Below, one piece after another: positions 1 to 7,935 of a DNA stretch of 64,000 nt (its first letter is position 1; every line of letters begins with the position of its first letter). Both the position numbers and the translations under genes were made by a program. Source of the DNA: a virus; IMG/VR virus record IMGVR_UViG_3300032053_005343, positions 1 through 64,000 of that record, one strand, 5' to 3'. The notes beneath the pieces were generated by a model that worked only from the letters and a program-made list of their open reading frames with translations, did not search any database and was not told the origin of the DNA.

Positions 1-2
1 AT

Positions 3-221
3 GATGCAATACTCAAATTCATGTATAATCTGGGCCTGTCTCTGTCTCAAATGTCGGAGATATTGGGCGTAGATTCAACAACAATATCGAAAAGATTCAC
101 CCTGATTGACTTCCCCACGAGAATTCTTTGTCAAGCCAAGGGTGTTAGGTACACAAAAGAAGAGTTTAAAAGATTTTTTATGAACGACAGATTTAAAGAA
201 CTTATAAGGGAAAGAGAATAG
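3..221 (+). CDS. C-terminal part of a small HTH protein, 5' end outside window
   Basis: The frame is open to the left edge, so the gene probably starts before the window; the first internal ATG is at 21 and has no visible Shine-Dalgarno sequence. The residues LSLSQMSEILGVDSTTISKRF form a helix-turn-helix of the type used by phage regulators and homing-endonuclease tails, followed by a short basic, charged tail ending in RERE. Its stop is 3 nt before the beta-helix gene. It could be a stand-alone regulator or the last domain of a homing endonuclease; the sequence cannot decide. No enzymatic motif is visible. Confidence 0.5.
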   Translation, partial: DAILKFMYNLGLSLSQMSEILGVDSTTISKRFTLIDFPTRILCQAKGVRYTKEEFKRFFMNDRFKELIRERE

Positions 222-223
222 AT

Positions 224-1201
224 ATGGCTACATATTACGTAAGTAACGCAACTGGCCTCGACACAGACTCTGGATTGACGGAGGCTCTTGCTTGGAAAAC
301 CGTGGACAAAGCCATGAATACGGTAGCGGCTGGCGACAAGGTTTGGGTCAAGGCCGACGGGAACTACGCCGAGCTTGTTACGATAGACACCGCAGGGACA
401 AATTTGAATCCCATTATATTTGAGGGTTATACTTCTGTTACCGGAGATCTTGGAATTGCCACAATAACGGGCTCAAGCAGTAGGGCAAATTGCATTACTA
501 CTGGTATCACTACCAATGCCTATTATATTTTTAAGAATTTTCGCTTTACTGCTTCAACAAGTTGTTGTGCCAACCTCGTTATTCCGCATTATGTATTTGA
601 TAATTGTCAGTTTGATAGTGCGACTGGAGATGGTGGTTGTAGTTGTGATTTTGCAATTTTTATAAATTGTAAATTTAATGATAATACCGGAGATGGATGC
701 AATACAGGAAATTTAAGTAGAACCGCATATTTTATAAAATGTCAATTTTATCGTAATAGTTTAAATGGTCTTAATAATGCGGCTGGCGGATGTGTCGCGT
801 TGTTTTGTAAATTCTTTTCCAATGGTAGCGACAATATATCTAGTGGCGGTTCTAATGATCAAGCGTTAGTTGTTGCTAATTGTACTATAGATGGAGATAG
901 CAAGGATTCTAATAATGGTATCCATTCAGTCGGTATAGGTTCAATTAGATCTATTATAGTTTTAGTAAATAGTATTATATATGATTGCGCAATTGGAGTA
1001 GGGATAGATCACGACAGGGGTAAATATCAAGTTTCTAAAAATAATTTAATAAATTCAAATACAACTGATTATTCAAGTTTTTTGGCTGGTGATAACGAAC
1101 TTACATCTGCTCCAGGGTTTACTAACGAGGTCGGAGGAGCAGATTATACCCCCGCTGCTGGAAGTCCATTAATTAATGCTGGATTTGATGGAGGTAGTTA
1201 G
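224..1201 (+). CDS. right-handed beta-helix fibre/spike protein
   Basis: 325 residues. After an N-terminal stretch typical of parallel beta-helix proteins (MATYYVSNATGLDTDSGLTE, then a 'GDKVWVKADGNY' first coil), the middle is a series of coils with repeated turns FDNCQF, FINCKF, FIKCQF, FCKFF and VANCTI, so Cys and Asn stack at the same position. It ends SPLINAG, the usual last coil of pectate-lyase-like folds. I see no catalytic site. A GGGA-type RBS lies in the end of the preceding gene. Position beside other fibre genes suggests a surface-exposed tail or head fibre that binds or degrades host glycan. The fold is well supported; the role is inferred. Confidence 0.72.
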   Translation: MATYYVSNATGLDTDSGLTEALAWKTVDKAMNTVAAGDKVWVKADGNYAELVTIDTAGTNLNPIIFEGYTSVTGDLGIATITGSSSRANCITTGITTNAYYIFKNFRFTASTSCCANLVIPHYVFDNCQFDSATGDGGCSCDFAIFINCKFNDNTGDGCNTGNLSRTAYFIKCQFYRNSLNGLNNAAGGCVALFCKFFSNGSDNISSGGSNDQALVVANCTIDGDSKDSNNGIHSVGIGSIRSIIVLVNSIIYDCAIGVGIDHDRGKYQVSKNNLINSNTTDYSSFLAGDNELTSAPGFTNEVGGADYTPAAGSPLINAGFDGGS

Positions 1202-1226
1202 AATTTTTTATTAAAAGGAGAATTAA

Positions 1227-1838
1227 ATGGCAGACCAAAAAATTAGTGCGTTGCCAGCGGTTGTAGCGGCATCCGGAACAGATGAAATTCATACTAATGA
1301 ATCTGGTGTGTCAAAAAAGGTTACGGTTGCACAAATAGCGGCTTTTATTGGAAGTAGTCCTATTACTATTAAAGCTTTAGCATCCAATCTATTGTTGGGT
1401 GGTTCAACCGTGGAAAAGGTTACGGGTTTAGATCAGGTTGTTGGGGTTGGGACATGGATTTTCAACTACTATATACGGTATAGATCGTCAACAGCTACTA
1501 CGGGAATGAAGTTTGCAGTAAATCATTCCGGCACTGTTACATCTTTCGTGGCTAATAGTCGGTGGGTAGGAGTTTCATCTTCAGATGCTACTGGCAATGC
1601 AACGCAGGATGGGGGAAATTTTGTAGTAACTTCAAGAGCCGCCCGTGCTATTAGTACTTCCGAGTGGGGTGGAACAAATAATGTAGACACAACAGACGCG
1701 GATATGCTAATGATCATCGAGGGATTAATGGTTGTTACTGTATCGGGCGATATTCAATTATATGCCGGAAATGAAATAAACAGTTCACACGTTACGGTTA
1801 TGGCAAATAGTTCTCTTATTCTAACGAAGATTGCATAA
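1227..1838 (+). CDS. phage fibre/tail protein (MADxKISxLP family)
   Basis: 203 residues. The start MADQKISALPAVVAASGTDEIHTNESGVSKKVT is the common N-terminus of phage tail-fibre and baseplate-decoration proteins ('xxKISxLPxxxxxxGxDxxxxxxxGxxxKxTxxQI'). The remainder is a beta-rich, Gly/Ser/Thr-rich C-terminal domain with no enzymatic motif. The ATG at 1227 follows a strong AAAAGGAG RBS at a spacing of about 8 nt. It sits between the beta-helix gene and a repeat fibre gene, 2 nt before the latter. Likely a trimeric fibre; the attachment point on the virion is unknown. Confidence 0.6.
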   Translation: MADQKISALPAVVAASGTDEIHTNESGVSKKVTVAQIAAFIGSSPITIKALASNLLLGGSTVEKVTGLDQVVGVGTWIFNYYIRYRSSTATTGMKFAVNHSGTVTSFVANSRWVGVSSSDATGNATQDGGNFVVTSRAARAISTSEWGGTNNVDTTDADMLMIIEGLMVVTVSGDIQLYAGNEINSSHVTVMANSSLILTKIA

Positions 1839-1840
1839 TA

Positions 1841-2647
1841 ATGTCTAGTAGAATTCTTTTAGAAAATAGTAGTATTGATGGAGAACTTCTAGAAAACGGA
1901 AGTGGAGTTATACTTCTTGAATCGTTAAATTTATTTATCCGTGCAAATAATGCAGACATCGGTGCAATACAAGTTCCAGGGATGGATATAGGGGCTGTTC
2001 AATCGACGGCTGCTGTCGCAGTAGCTTTTAGTGGAAATTTAGATTTATTCATTCATGGGTTTTCCTCGCAAACCGATAATATTAATTTAATAATTACGGG
2101 ATATGAATCTTTTAGCCAATCATTGGATCTTTTTATAAACGGAAGTATTCAAACAACAGATAACTTGGATTTAACGATTACTGGGTATGACACAAATAAT
2201 GATAGTATAATCTTGTTTGTGAATGGGGCGGATTCGGAAAACAACAATCTTGATTTATTCGTAAACGGATTTGAAACTGATAATAATGCCATAGAATTGT
2301 TTATAAACGGTAAAGAATTACAAGACAATAATTTAGATTTATTTATCAGCGGACACATTACAGAAATAGATAATTTAAATCTTTTTATACATGGCAGAGA
2401 TTCTATTACAGATAGTATTGATTTAATAATAACGGGCGAGGAAGCAAACAATCAATCTCTTAATCTCTTTATCTTAGGTTTTGATACAAGTTCTAATAAT
2501 ATAGATTTGTTTATGGATGGGGATATTTTCCCGGAAGAAGGTGATGTTCGATATGGTGTAACATATAATTATGGTTCGCAAACTGGAGTTCTTGTGCTTC
2601 CGGAAGAGGGCGATGTGCGTTTTAATGTTGGTTATGGTGTGTTATAA
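1841..2647 (+). CDS. 14-residue-repeat fibre protein (short form)
   Basis: 268 residues. Residues about 66-228 are twelve tandem 14-residue units of the form NLDLFINGxxxxxx (Leu/Ile at 2, 4 and 6, Phe at 5, Gly at 8), a pattern expected to give short repeated beta-strands and turns. The C-terminus switches to two copies of EEGDVRYGV-like sequence, the repeat that builds the next four ORFs. The same 14-residue repeat makes up most of the proteins at 9078-13646 and 32990-35581. Probably an elongated virion fibre or adhesin; similar repeats are known to me from uncharacterised phage proteins only. Confidence 0.62.
   Translation: MSSRILLENSSIDGELLENGSGVILLESLNLFIRANNADIGAIQVPGMDIGAVQSTAAVAVAFSGNLDLFIHGFSSQTDNINLIITGYESFSQSLDLFINGSIQTTDNLDLTITGYDTNNDSIILFVNGADSENNNLDLFVNGFETDNNAIELFINGKELQDNNLDLFISGHITEIDNLNLFIHGRDSITDSIDLIITGEEANNQSLNLFILGFDTSSNNIDLFMDGDIFPEEGDVRYGVTYNYGSQTGVLVLPEEGDVRFNVGYGVL
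2036..2522 (+). repeat. twelve coding 42-bp repeats
   Basis: Tandem 42-bp units in frame, each encoding one 14-residue LDLFIxG motif. Codons vary between copies (gattta/gatctt, tttata/ttcgta) while the amino acids persist. Confidence 0.8.
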
Positions 2648-2672
2648 TATTTTTTAAAAAGGAGAAGAGAGT

Positions 2673-3050
2673 ATGTCAGAATTTACAGGTACGTTTGTGG
2701 TTCCATCAGATGATGATGTGGAGTTTGGTGTTGGTTATGGAGAGAGTGGGACGGAGTTTACGGGAACCGTAACTCTTCCTGCATCGGGTAATGTTGCTGT
2801 CGGTGTTCAGTATGGTGCCGATGGAACTGAATTTACCGGAACAGAACCAACTGATTTTCCATCGAATTATGATGTTAGAGATGGTGTTACCTATCAAGGC
2901 GCATCGGAAACAGGTAATTTAACACTTCCATCTGTTGGAGATGTTGAGGCGGCTGTTGATTTCGGAGGTAGTGGAACACAGTATACAGGAACGTTCGTTG
3001 TACCTGCGGAGGGTGATGTTCGATCTGGTGTAGCGTTTGGTGCTCCGTAA
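2673..3050 (+). CDS. EFTG...DVxxGVxFG repeat protein 1
   Basis: 125 residues made of four to five copies of a unit of about 26-28 residues: EFTGTFVVPSDDDVEFGVGYG, then a short SGT linker. There is no other domain. The ATG follows a strong AAAAAGGAGAAG RBS. This unit resembles repeat segments seen in phage and environmental surface proteins, with no known function. Likely a small beta-rich virion decoration or fibre segment. The next three ORFs start with nearly the same sequence, so this is one member of a tandem family. Confidence 0.55.
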   Translation: MSEFTGTFVVPSDDDVEFGVGYGESGTEFTGTVTLPASGNVAVGVQYGADGTEFTGTEPTDFPSNYDVRDGVTYQGASETGNLTLPSVGDVEAAVDFGGSGTQYTGTFVVPAEGDVRSGVAFGAP

Positions 3051-3132
3051 TAGGAAGTTGTTTTATATATAAAAAAGGGGATCTAATTATAATAAAAGAT
3101 TTTAATATCCCTCCTTTGATTGGACAATTATA
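3051..3132 (+). other. 82-nt spacer with imperfect stem-loop
   Basis: This spacer holds a run AAAAAGGGGAT near 3072-3082 and a partly complementary ATCCCTCCTTT near 3107-3117, separated by an AT-rich loop. The loop is long (about 25 nt) and no T-tract follows, so I do not call it a terminator. No clear RBS precedes the ATG at 3133. Confidence 0.3.
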
Positions 3133-3348
3133 ATGCCATTAACATTTCCTAGTGAATACGATGTACGATCAGGAGTACAATTTGGTCCAACTACTGGTAC
3201 AGAATTTACCGGGAACTTTATACCACCATCAACTGGGGATGTGGAAAGTGGTGTTCAATTTGGCGGAAGTGGAAATGAATTCACGGGGGTGTTTATCGTT
3301 CCGTCTCCAGATGATGTTAGAGATGGCGTAGGATTTGGTGCTCCGTAG
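3133..3348 (+). CDS. EFTG...DVxxGVxFG repeat protein 2
   Basis: 71 residues, about two and a half copies of the same unit as its neighbour (YDVRSGVQFG, EFTGNFIPPSTGDVESGVQFG, EFTGVFIVPSPDDVRDGVGFG). It starts MPLTFPSEYDVRSG, in the middle of a unit, and has no good RBS, so it could be a fragment of a longer ancestral repeat gene or be translated by re-initiation. The end, GVGFGAP, matches the end of repeat protein 1 (GVAFGAP). Confidence 0.42.
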   Translation: MPLTFPSEYDVRSGVQFGPTTGTEFTGNFIPPSTGDVESGVQFGGSGNEFTGVFIVPSPDDVRDGVGFGAP

Positions 3349-3357
3349 GAGTTTATA

Positions 3358-3540
3358 ATGTCAGAATTTAATGGTATAATTATACTACCGTCAGAGAACG
3401 ATGTTGAGGCGGGTATTATGTATGGAACTAGTGGCATTGAATTTACCGGAAATATGATTCCCCCAAGTTCATCTCAAGTAATAGATGGAGTTGAATTTGG
3501 TGGTAGTGGAACAGAATTTACTGGAACTTTTACTTGTTAA
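3358..3540 (+). CDS. EFTG...DVxxGVxFG repeat protein 3
   Basis: 60 residues, two repeat units beginning MSEFNGIIILPSENDVEAGI and ending EFTGTFTC. A TAGGAG RBS overlapping the previous stop supports translation from ATG 3358. The stop comes shortly after the third EFTG motif, as if a unit were cut short. Short, but it keeps the reading frame, RBS and repeat pattern, so I treat it as real. Confidence 0.45.
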   Translation: MSEFNGIIILPSENDVEAGIMYGTSGIEFTGNMIPPSSSQVIDGVEFGGSGTEFTGTFTC

Positions 3541-3551
3541 AAAGATAAAAT

Positions 3552-4127
3552 ATGTCTGAATTTACAGGAAATATGGTTATCCCTTCTCCTTATGATGTCA
3601 GAGATGGGACACTAGTGGACGAAGGTTCTGGTAATTTTACTCTTCCTTTAATCGAACAAGTAGTTGATGGAGTTGGATTTGGTACAAGTGGGACCGAATT
3701 TTTAGGAACTTTTGTTTGTCCAGGATCGGGACAATTAACGGATAATATCAATTTATTTATTCGTGGAAATATATCTGGAACCCCATCGGTTGGAGATGAT
3801 AATTTTGGAATAGAATTAGATCAATTGTTCAAAAATGGTGATTTTAATCCACAAATTATTGGTAGATTTACAACTAATCCTTCGAGCGTGACAATAGAGG
3901 TGTGGGATGCGATAAATAATAATTCTATAGTTTCTTTATCAAGTGTTGACTGTTATGAAATAGGGAACACCGATCGGTGGGCTTTCTCTACCATTAATTT
4001 ACCACCGCTTACAAGAAGAGTGAATCAATATGTGTTTAAAATGACGGCGAATACAGCGGAAGTGTTCGAAGGAGAGTTTATATTAAAAACTAAAAAAGTG
4101 GGTAAAGAAAGAAAAAGGAGAAGGTAA
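3552..4127 (+). CDS. EFTG repeat plus Ig-like domain fibre protein
   Basis: 191 residues. Residues 1-60 are two EFTG/DVRDG-type units; residues 61-75 contain one degenerate copy of the 14-residue repeat (DNINLFIRGNISG), joining the two repeat families in one protein; residues 85-180 are an Ig-like beta-sandwich (DFNPQIIGRFTTNPSSVTIEVWDAINNNSI...). The C-terminus KVGKERKRRR is strongly basic, and its codons hold the AAAAAGGAGAAGG RBS of the next gene. Likely a virion surface protein. Confidence 0.5.
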   Translation: MSEFTGNMVIPSPYDVRDGTLVDEGSGNFTLPLIEQVVDGVGFGTSGTEFLGTFVCPGSGQLTDNINLFIRGNISGTPSVGDDNFGIELDQLFKNGDFNPQIIGRFTTNPSSVTIEVWDAINNNSIVSLSSVDCYEIGNTDRWAFSTINLPPLTRRVNQYVFKMTANTAEVFEGEFILKTKKVGKERKRRR

Positions 4128-4128
4128 T

Positions 4129-4458
4129 ATGGCTCTTGTGGAATATGAATATTCATTATTAGAACCGATTTCAATTATTGGAGATTTTACTACTGGCGAG
4201 ACAGTGAATATTGAATTGTGGCAAGACGGAATCTTACAAACTATCACCTCCAGTGGATGTACCGAGATTGATGAGACGGGAAAATTTGGCTGGTCAACTG
4301 GAAATATCGCCGTATTGACCGCGAGTAAGGTTCAATATCACTGGAAAATGCAAGATGGTTCTAGTAATTCTGTTGAGGGAGACTTTGTTTTACAATCGGT
4401 AGAAGGAGAAGATGGTGGATTCCCAAGAGATAAGGATAGTTATATTTTAAGGATTTAA
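4129..4458 (+). CDS. Ig-like domain virion protein
   Basis: 109 residues. It is homologous to the C-terminal domain of the preceding protein: both share a segment of form 'IIGDFTTGETVNIELWQDG' followed by 'TSSGCTEIDETGKFGWSTGNI', an all-beta domain. ATG 4129 follows a strong RBS inside the upstream gene and lies 1 nt after its stop, so the two are translationally coupled. No catalytic motif. Probably a small fibre or decoration subunit. Confidence 0.5.
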   Translation: MALVEYEYSLLEPISIIGDFTTGETVNIELWQDGILQTITSSGCTEIDETGKFGWSTGNIAVLTASKVQYHWKMQDGSSNSVEGDFVLQSVEGEDGGFPRDKDSYILRI

Positions 4459-4462
4459 AACG

Positions 4463-4969
4463 ATGGAAACTTGGAGAAATGTACGTGGATATGAAAATAT
4501 CTACCAAATATCGAATAAAACTTTTGTCAAAAATATAAAAACTGGTAAAATTTTGAAGCAAAGACTTACCCATAATGGATATCTGTATGTTAGGTTGTCT
4601 AAGAATGGATTGGGAACGATTAAAAATATTCATGTTTTGATGCTAGAAGCATTTATTGGTCCGAGACCAATTAATTGTGTTTGTAGACATTTGGATGGCA
4701 ATAAATTAAATAATAATATCAATAATTTGCGATGGGGAACAAGATCTGAAAATGCACAAGATTCTATTAAACATGGAACTTTTCATATTCCAGACAACAG
4801 AGGATCTAAATGTGAAACCTCTAAATTGAACGACTTACAAGTAAGTATAATTAAAAAATTATTAAAAGATAACTATTTGACACATAAAGAAATAGCAATA
4901 ATATTTGGCGTTAGTGCTCGTAATATTAGGGATATCAAAAATGATAAAATATGGAGACATATAAAATGA
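4463..4969 (+). CDS. HNH homing endonuclease (NUMOD4-HNH-HTH)
   Basis: 168 residues. Order: N-terminal NUMOD4 motif (METWRNVRGYENIYQISN), an HNH core with LEAFIGPRP, CRHLDGNKLNNNINNLRWGT and SENAQDSIKHGT, then a C-terminal helix-turn-helix (THKEIAIIFGVSARNIRDI) ending IWRHIK. This free-standing nuclease is expected to cut an allele lacking it and spread by repair. Its last codons TGG AGA CAT supply the GGAGA Shine-Dalgarno of the next gene, whose ATG overlaps the stop as ATGA at 4966-4969. Paralogues lie at 43174, 54831, 60266 and 62671. Confidence 0.88.
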   Translation: METWRNVRGYENIYQISNKTFVKNIKTGKILKQRLTHNGYLYVRLSKNGLGTIKNIHVLMLEAFIGPRPINCVCRHLDGNKLNNNINNLRWGTRSENAQDSIKHGTFHIPDNRGSKCETSKLNDLQVSIIKKLLKDNYLTHKEIAIIFGVSARNIRDIKNDKIWRHIK

Positions 4970-5502
4970 GTTGGGACGTAGACTTGGTAACTATATTGAG
5001 AGTATTGATCGGCGATTTAAATTTGCCACAAAAGAACACTGACATCTATCTCAAGAAAATTTTAATTACGGCAGGAGTTCTTGTTTCTAATGAAATAGAT
5101 TTAAGTAATAATTATGTGTTTGATATTACTGGCGTTACCATTGTCCCAGATCCGATAATATTGGGGGATATTCAAGTTCAGGCATTGTTGCCACTAAAAG
5201 CAAGTTGTCTTTTAAATCAATCTGATTTTAGAATAGCTTTGTCTCAAGGAGTAAGTATACGCGACGGAGATACCCAAATTACAACGTCTGTGAGTTTCGC
5301 AGGCTACGCCGACATCCTCAAATTAGGCCCATGTAAATCCTACGAATTATTAATTAATAAATTAACCGCCGCCTCAAGTTCATTGGTCGGTGGCGCTGTT
5401 TTGGGCGCATATCGTGGTCCTAGTGATAGTGCTATTTCTACTGTCGCGTGGTTCTACGATCAACTTGCATTACCAATTGAGAGAGTAAATAGAAGATATT
5501 AA
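4966..5502 (+). CDS. probable head-tail connector (adaptor) protein
   Basis: 178 residues from the ATG at 4966 (MSWDVDLVTILRVLIGDLNL), which I prefer to the in-frame ATG at 4951 because GGAGA at 4953-4957 is well placed and the stop of the HNH gene overlaps as ATGA. N-terminal helices of the kind seen in head-tail adaptors (gp6/gp15-like) are followed by a beta-rich centre (FDITGVTIVPDPIILGDIQ) and a long C-terminal tail ending ERVNRRY. Position just before neck-like genes supports the call; no specific motif proves it. Confidence 0.5.
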   Translation: MSWDVDLVTILRVLIGDLNLPQKNTDIYLKKILITAGVLVSNEIDLSNNYVFDITGVTIVPDPIILGDIQVQALLPLKASCLLNQSDFRIALSQGVSIRDGDTQITTSVSFAGYADILKLGPCKSYELLINKLTAASSSLVGGAVLGAYRGPSDSAISTVAWFYDQLALPIERVNRRY

Positions 5503-5511
5503 ACGTGTTTA

Positions 5512-6102
5512 ATGGCAATACTAACAAATAATTTAAATTTAAACATACGTGGATCACAACCAGCCCCAGAAATTTCTTGTCCCGCTCTTGATCCCAATGC
5601 CTCGATACAAATAAGCGATGACCTTATACAAATTTATCAGTCTCGCATAGATGCTTTAATTAATCAACTAGGAAAGAATGTCTATTTGATATTTGATCCT
5701 ATTATAGAACCATGTACAAATTGTACTTTTGACGTTGTAGGAAATAGATCAACAGGAATTTATAAGATTGGTGGACCTGTTTCCTTCTCTCGCGGACAAA
5801 AGTGTCCATATTGTAAATCTGTTGGCTTCCTTGAAAGAGAAAATGCTAAATGTATTAAAGCGTTAATTAAATGGGCTCCTGTAGAAATGAAAAATTTTGG
5901 AATTTCTGTTCAAAAAACCGAGGGAGTAGTTCGTTTGAAAACTTTCCTAACAGACGTGCCAGATCTTGTGCGATGTAAATACGCCATAGTTAACCACGAC
6001 ATAGAGGAAATTTTGAAACTTCGAGTGAGATTGATTCAGGGACCGATTCCTGTGGGGCTTCGGGAAGATCGTTACTCGATAAGTTTTTGGGAGACGCTCT
6101 AG
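5512..6102 (+). CDS. zinc-ribbon neck/tail-completion protein
   Basis: 196 residues. The N-terminus carries a single degenerate repeat (NNLNLNIRGS), then a conserved domain: CPALDPNASIQISDD, helix IYQSRIDALINQLGKNV, and two Cys pairs, CTNC and CPYC, likely binding one zinc. The same domain forms the C-terminus of the 1522-residue protein at 9078. No nuclease or protease motif is visible. Its place between connector and tail genes suggests a neck or stopper protein. The stop is immediately followed by the ATG of an HNH gene with no gap; that gene's RBS (GGGAGACG) lies in the last codons here (W-E-T-L). Confidence 0.5.
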   Translation: MAILTNNLNLNIRGSQPAPEISCPALDPNASIQISDDLIQIYQSRIDALINQLGKNVYLIFDPIIEPCTNCTFDVVGNRSTGIYKIGGPVSFSRGQKCPYCKSVGFLERENAKCIKALIKWAPVEMKNFGISVQKTEGVVRLKTFLTDVPDLVRCKYAIVNHDIEEILKLRVRLIQGPIPVGLREDRYSISFWETL

Positions 6103-6969
6103 ATGGAGAATTTAGTTGGACAAAAATTTAATAGATTAACACCAATTGAATATGTTGGCAGAACAAAAAGGGGGGTTCCTAAATGGCTTTGTTTGTGTGA
6201 TTGTGGCAATAAAACAATAGTAACAAGTGGTCATTTAAAGAATGGTCATTCCAAAAGTTGCGGATGTTTTAAAAATGAAAAAACAATACAAAGAAATAAA
6301 GCAAATGCGGGATTAAATAAAAATTGCTGGACAAAAGACGAAATGGAATTTTTAAAAATTAATTATCCGTTTCATGGCACAAGATTTTGTATGAAGAATC
6401 TTAATAGGACGAAAAGGGCTATAAGTTCAACGGCATCGAAACTGGGTTTAAAAACCGCAATAGCTTCTCAAGGAGTGCCTCAAAAAAATATAATTAAAAA
6501 AATATCGAACAGCAAGGTTTTAAGTTTGTGCCAAATTCATGGAGAAACAATACATTATTGTAGAAAAAATAAAATAATTTATTGTTTGAAGTGTCGTCAC
6601 AAAAATCCTGTTAATAATTTTGCTTCAAGAATAAGAAGTTTAATTAGACATGCTTTTAAGAAAATCTCGATTAATCATAGTTATATTCCAAGAGGGGGAT
6701 TTCGTAACTTGGATTATAGTCCAATAGAATTATATAACTATCTCGAAAATACTAGAGAACTACAAAATAATAAGTGTCCACATTGTTATACCTCTTACGA
6801 TAAATGTGAAATGAATATAGAACACGTTATTCCTCTCGCAACAGCCAAGACCGAGCAACAAGTTATAGATTTATTTTGTTTACAAAATTTGAATTTAATG
6901 TGCAAATCATGCAACTCATCAAAAAGTGACACAGATTATAAAATTTGGATGGAGAATAAATGTGTATAA
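6103..6969 (+). CDS. zinc-ribbon HNH homing endonuclease
   Basis: 288 residues. N-terminal zinc ribbon (GQKFNRLTPIEYVG...WLCLCDCGN...SKSCGCF), then a Myb/HTH-like segment (CWTKDEMEFLKINYPFHGTRFCMKNL...RTKRAI), a second Cys pair (YCLKCRHK), and an HNH site near the C-terminus (NNKCPHCYTSYDKCEMNIEHVIPLATAK...NLNLMCKSCNSSKSD). It is clearly paralogous to the gene at 14338. A free-standing mobile nuclease placed exactly at the stop of the neck gene. The following gene has its own TATGGAGATTAT RBS. Confidence 0.85.
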   Translation: MENLVGQKFNRLTPIEYVGRTKRGVPKWLCLCDCGNKTIVTSGHLKNGHSKSCGCFKNEKTIQRNKANAGLNKNCWTKDEMEFLKINYPFHGTRFCMKNLNRTKRAISSTASKLGLKTAIASQGVPQKNIIKKISNSKVLSLCQIHGETIHYCRKNKIIYCLKCRHKNPVNNFASRIRSLIRHAFKKISINHSYIPRGGFRNLDYSPIELYNYLENTRELQNNKCPHCYTSYDKCEMNIEHVIPLATAKTEQQVIDLFCLQNLNLMCKSCNSSKSDTDYKIWMENKCV

Positions 6970-6984
6970 GTATATGGAGATTAT

Positions 6985-7410
6985 ATGATAGAAGAAATAA
7001 AATTAAAAGCTAATGTACATATTATACTTCGTGGTCCTGATGGTAATATCAAACATGAAAGTGTTCATAATACCGTTACAACTGCCGGAAAAAATGGAAT
7101 AGCGGATCAAATTTTAGCATCTCCAACTTTAGGCAAACCAACACATATGGCAGTTGGAACAGGGTCTCCTTCGGCAACTGCTTTGGGGACAGAACTAGAT
7201 AGAAATGCCAATACTTCGAAAACAAGAAGTGATGCTGTTGTTACTATTATTGGAGATTGGGCTGCGGGAGATGGGACTGGAACATTAACTGAAGCTGGTA
7301 TATTTGACGCTTCGTCTAACGGTAATATGTGGATGTCTGCATCTTTTTCTGCTCTTGTTAAAGGTGCTGCGGATACTCTTCAAATTACCTGGACTCTTAC
7401 TGTGAGTTAA
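6985..7410 (+). CDS. phage virion/tail-fibre protein
   Basis: 141 residues. It begins with 'IKLKANVHIILRGPDGNIKHESVHNTVTTAGKNGIADQIL', followed by 'THMAVGTGSPSATALGTELDRNANTS' and 'LTEAGIFDASSNGNMWMSASFSALVKGAADTLQITWTLTVS'. This is a recognisable family of small structural proteins common in phages, with 'AVGTGxxxxxxxxTxLxxE' and 'EAGIFD' motifs also found in tail-collar proteins. RBS TATGGAG precedes ATG 6985. It opens a cassette of three more common small virion proteins. Confidence 0.65.
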   Translation: MIEEIKLKANVHIILRGPDGNIKHESVHNTVTTAGKNGIADQILASPTLGKPTHMAVGTGSPSATALGTELDRNANTSKTRSDAVVTIIGDWAAGDGTGTLTEAGIFDASSNGNMWMSASFSALVKGAADTLQITWTLTVS

Positions 7411-7413
7411 TAA

Positions 7414-7935
7414 ATGGCCACTCGTTTATATTTAAGTGCCGCCGCTGAAACGGTTCCTATTTCTCCTGCCCCAGATTCGGGGTGGGAAGACATATCTATT
7501 TTAGCAAGATGTTTGTGTGGAACTTCAAAACGTGGATTAGCAATGACTACAGTTTCTTTCTCGGATGCAAACTATGCCAATAAAGATATACTATTTAGGC
7601 AATATATATCCCCCCCGCTTGTCCCTGGTGTATTACTTACTTTTCCTGGCGGCGATGAAGCCGTACCCATATATGCTTCTTGTAGAGTACTTGAATCAGG
7701 ATCAAGTAATAATATGTTTTTTACACTTGGGATTAGAATAATCGCAAGCAATGGAACGACCGTTAGAAGAACACTTTTAAATGTAAAAAGAGATTATCTT
7801 GAAGCGAGCGATACTCTTTTTCAGAGTAGAGCTATTAATGATGCCGATGGTGTTTTTTGTAGTACTGGTTCTTATACAACCCAAGCTGGTGATCGTTTGG
7901 TTATTGAGATAGGTATGGGGGGTGATCCTGTCTAA
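7414..7935 (+). CDS. virion protein, N-terminal part (MATRLYLSxxxETxxxSP family)
   Basis: 173 residues, MATRLYLSAAAETVPISPAPDSGWEDISILARCLCGTSKRG..., a recognisable family of beta-rich phage/prophage proteins with 'DILFRQYISPPL' and 'GDRLVIEIG' motifs. Family members that I recall continue after this point into a segment like 'GDxxATDLxxxxxxTTxxxPWIEF'. That segment is found here in the next ORF, in another frame. The gene therefore looks split at 7935, where stop and next start overlap as TAATG. Either a two-subunit split form or a frameshifted gene. Confidence 0.62.
   Translation: MATRLYLSAAAETVPISPAPDSGWEDISILARCLCGTSKRGLAMTTVSFSDANYANKDILFRQYISPPLVPGVLLTFPGGDEAVPIYASCRVLESGSSNNMFFTLGIRIIASNGTTVRRTLLNVKRDYLEASDTLFQSRAINDADGVFCSTGSYTTQAGDRLVIEIGMGGDPV

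Noticed and set aside
3072-3117. Terminator between repeat genes
   Set aside because: The stem is imperfect, the loop is about 25 nt and no T-run follows.
7917-7922. Programmed frameshift at a G6 run joining the split virion protein
   Set aside because: The receiving frame has TGA at 7923-7925 directly after the run, so a shift there would terminate; the real junction must lie at 7926-7935.
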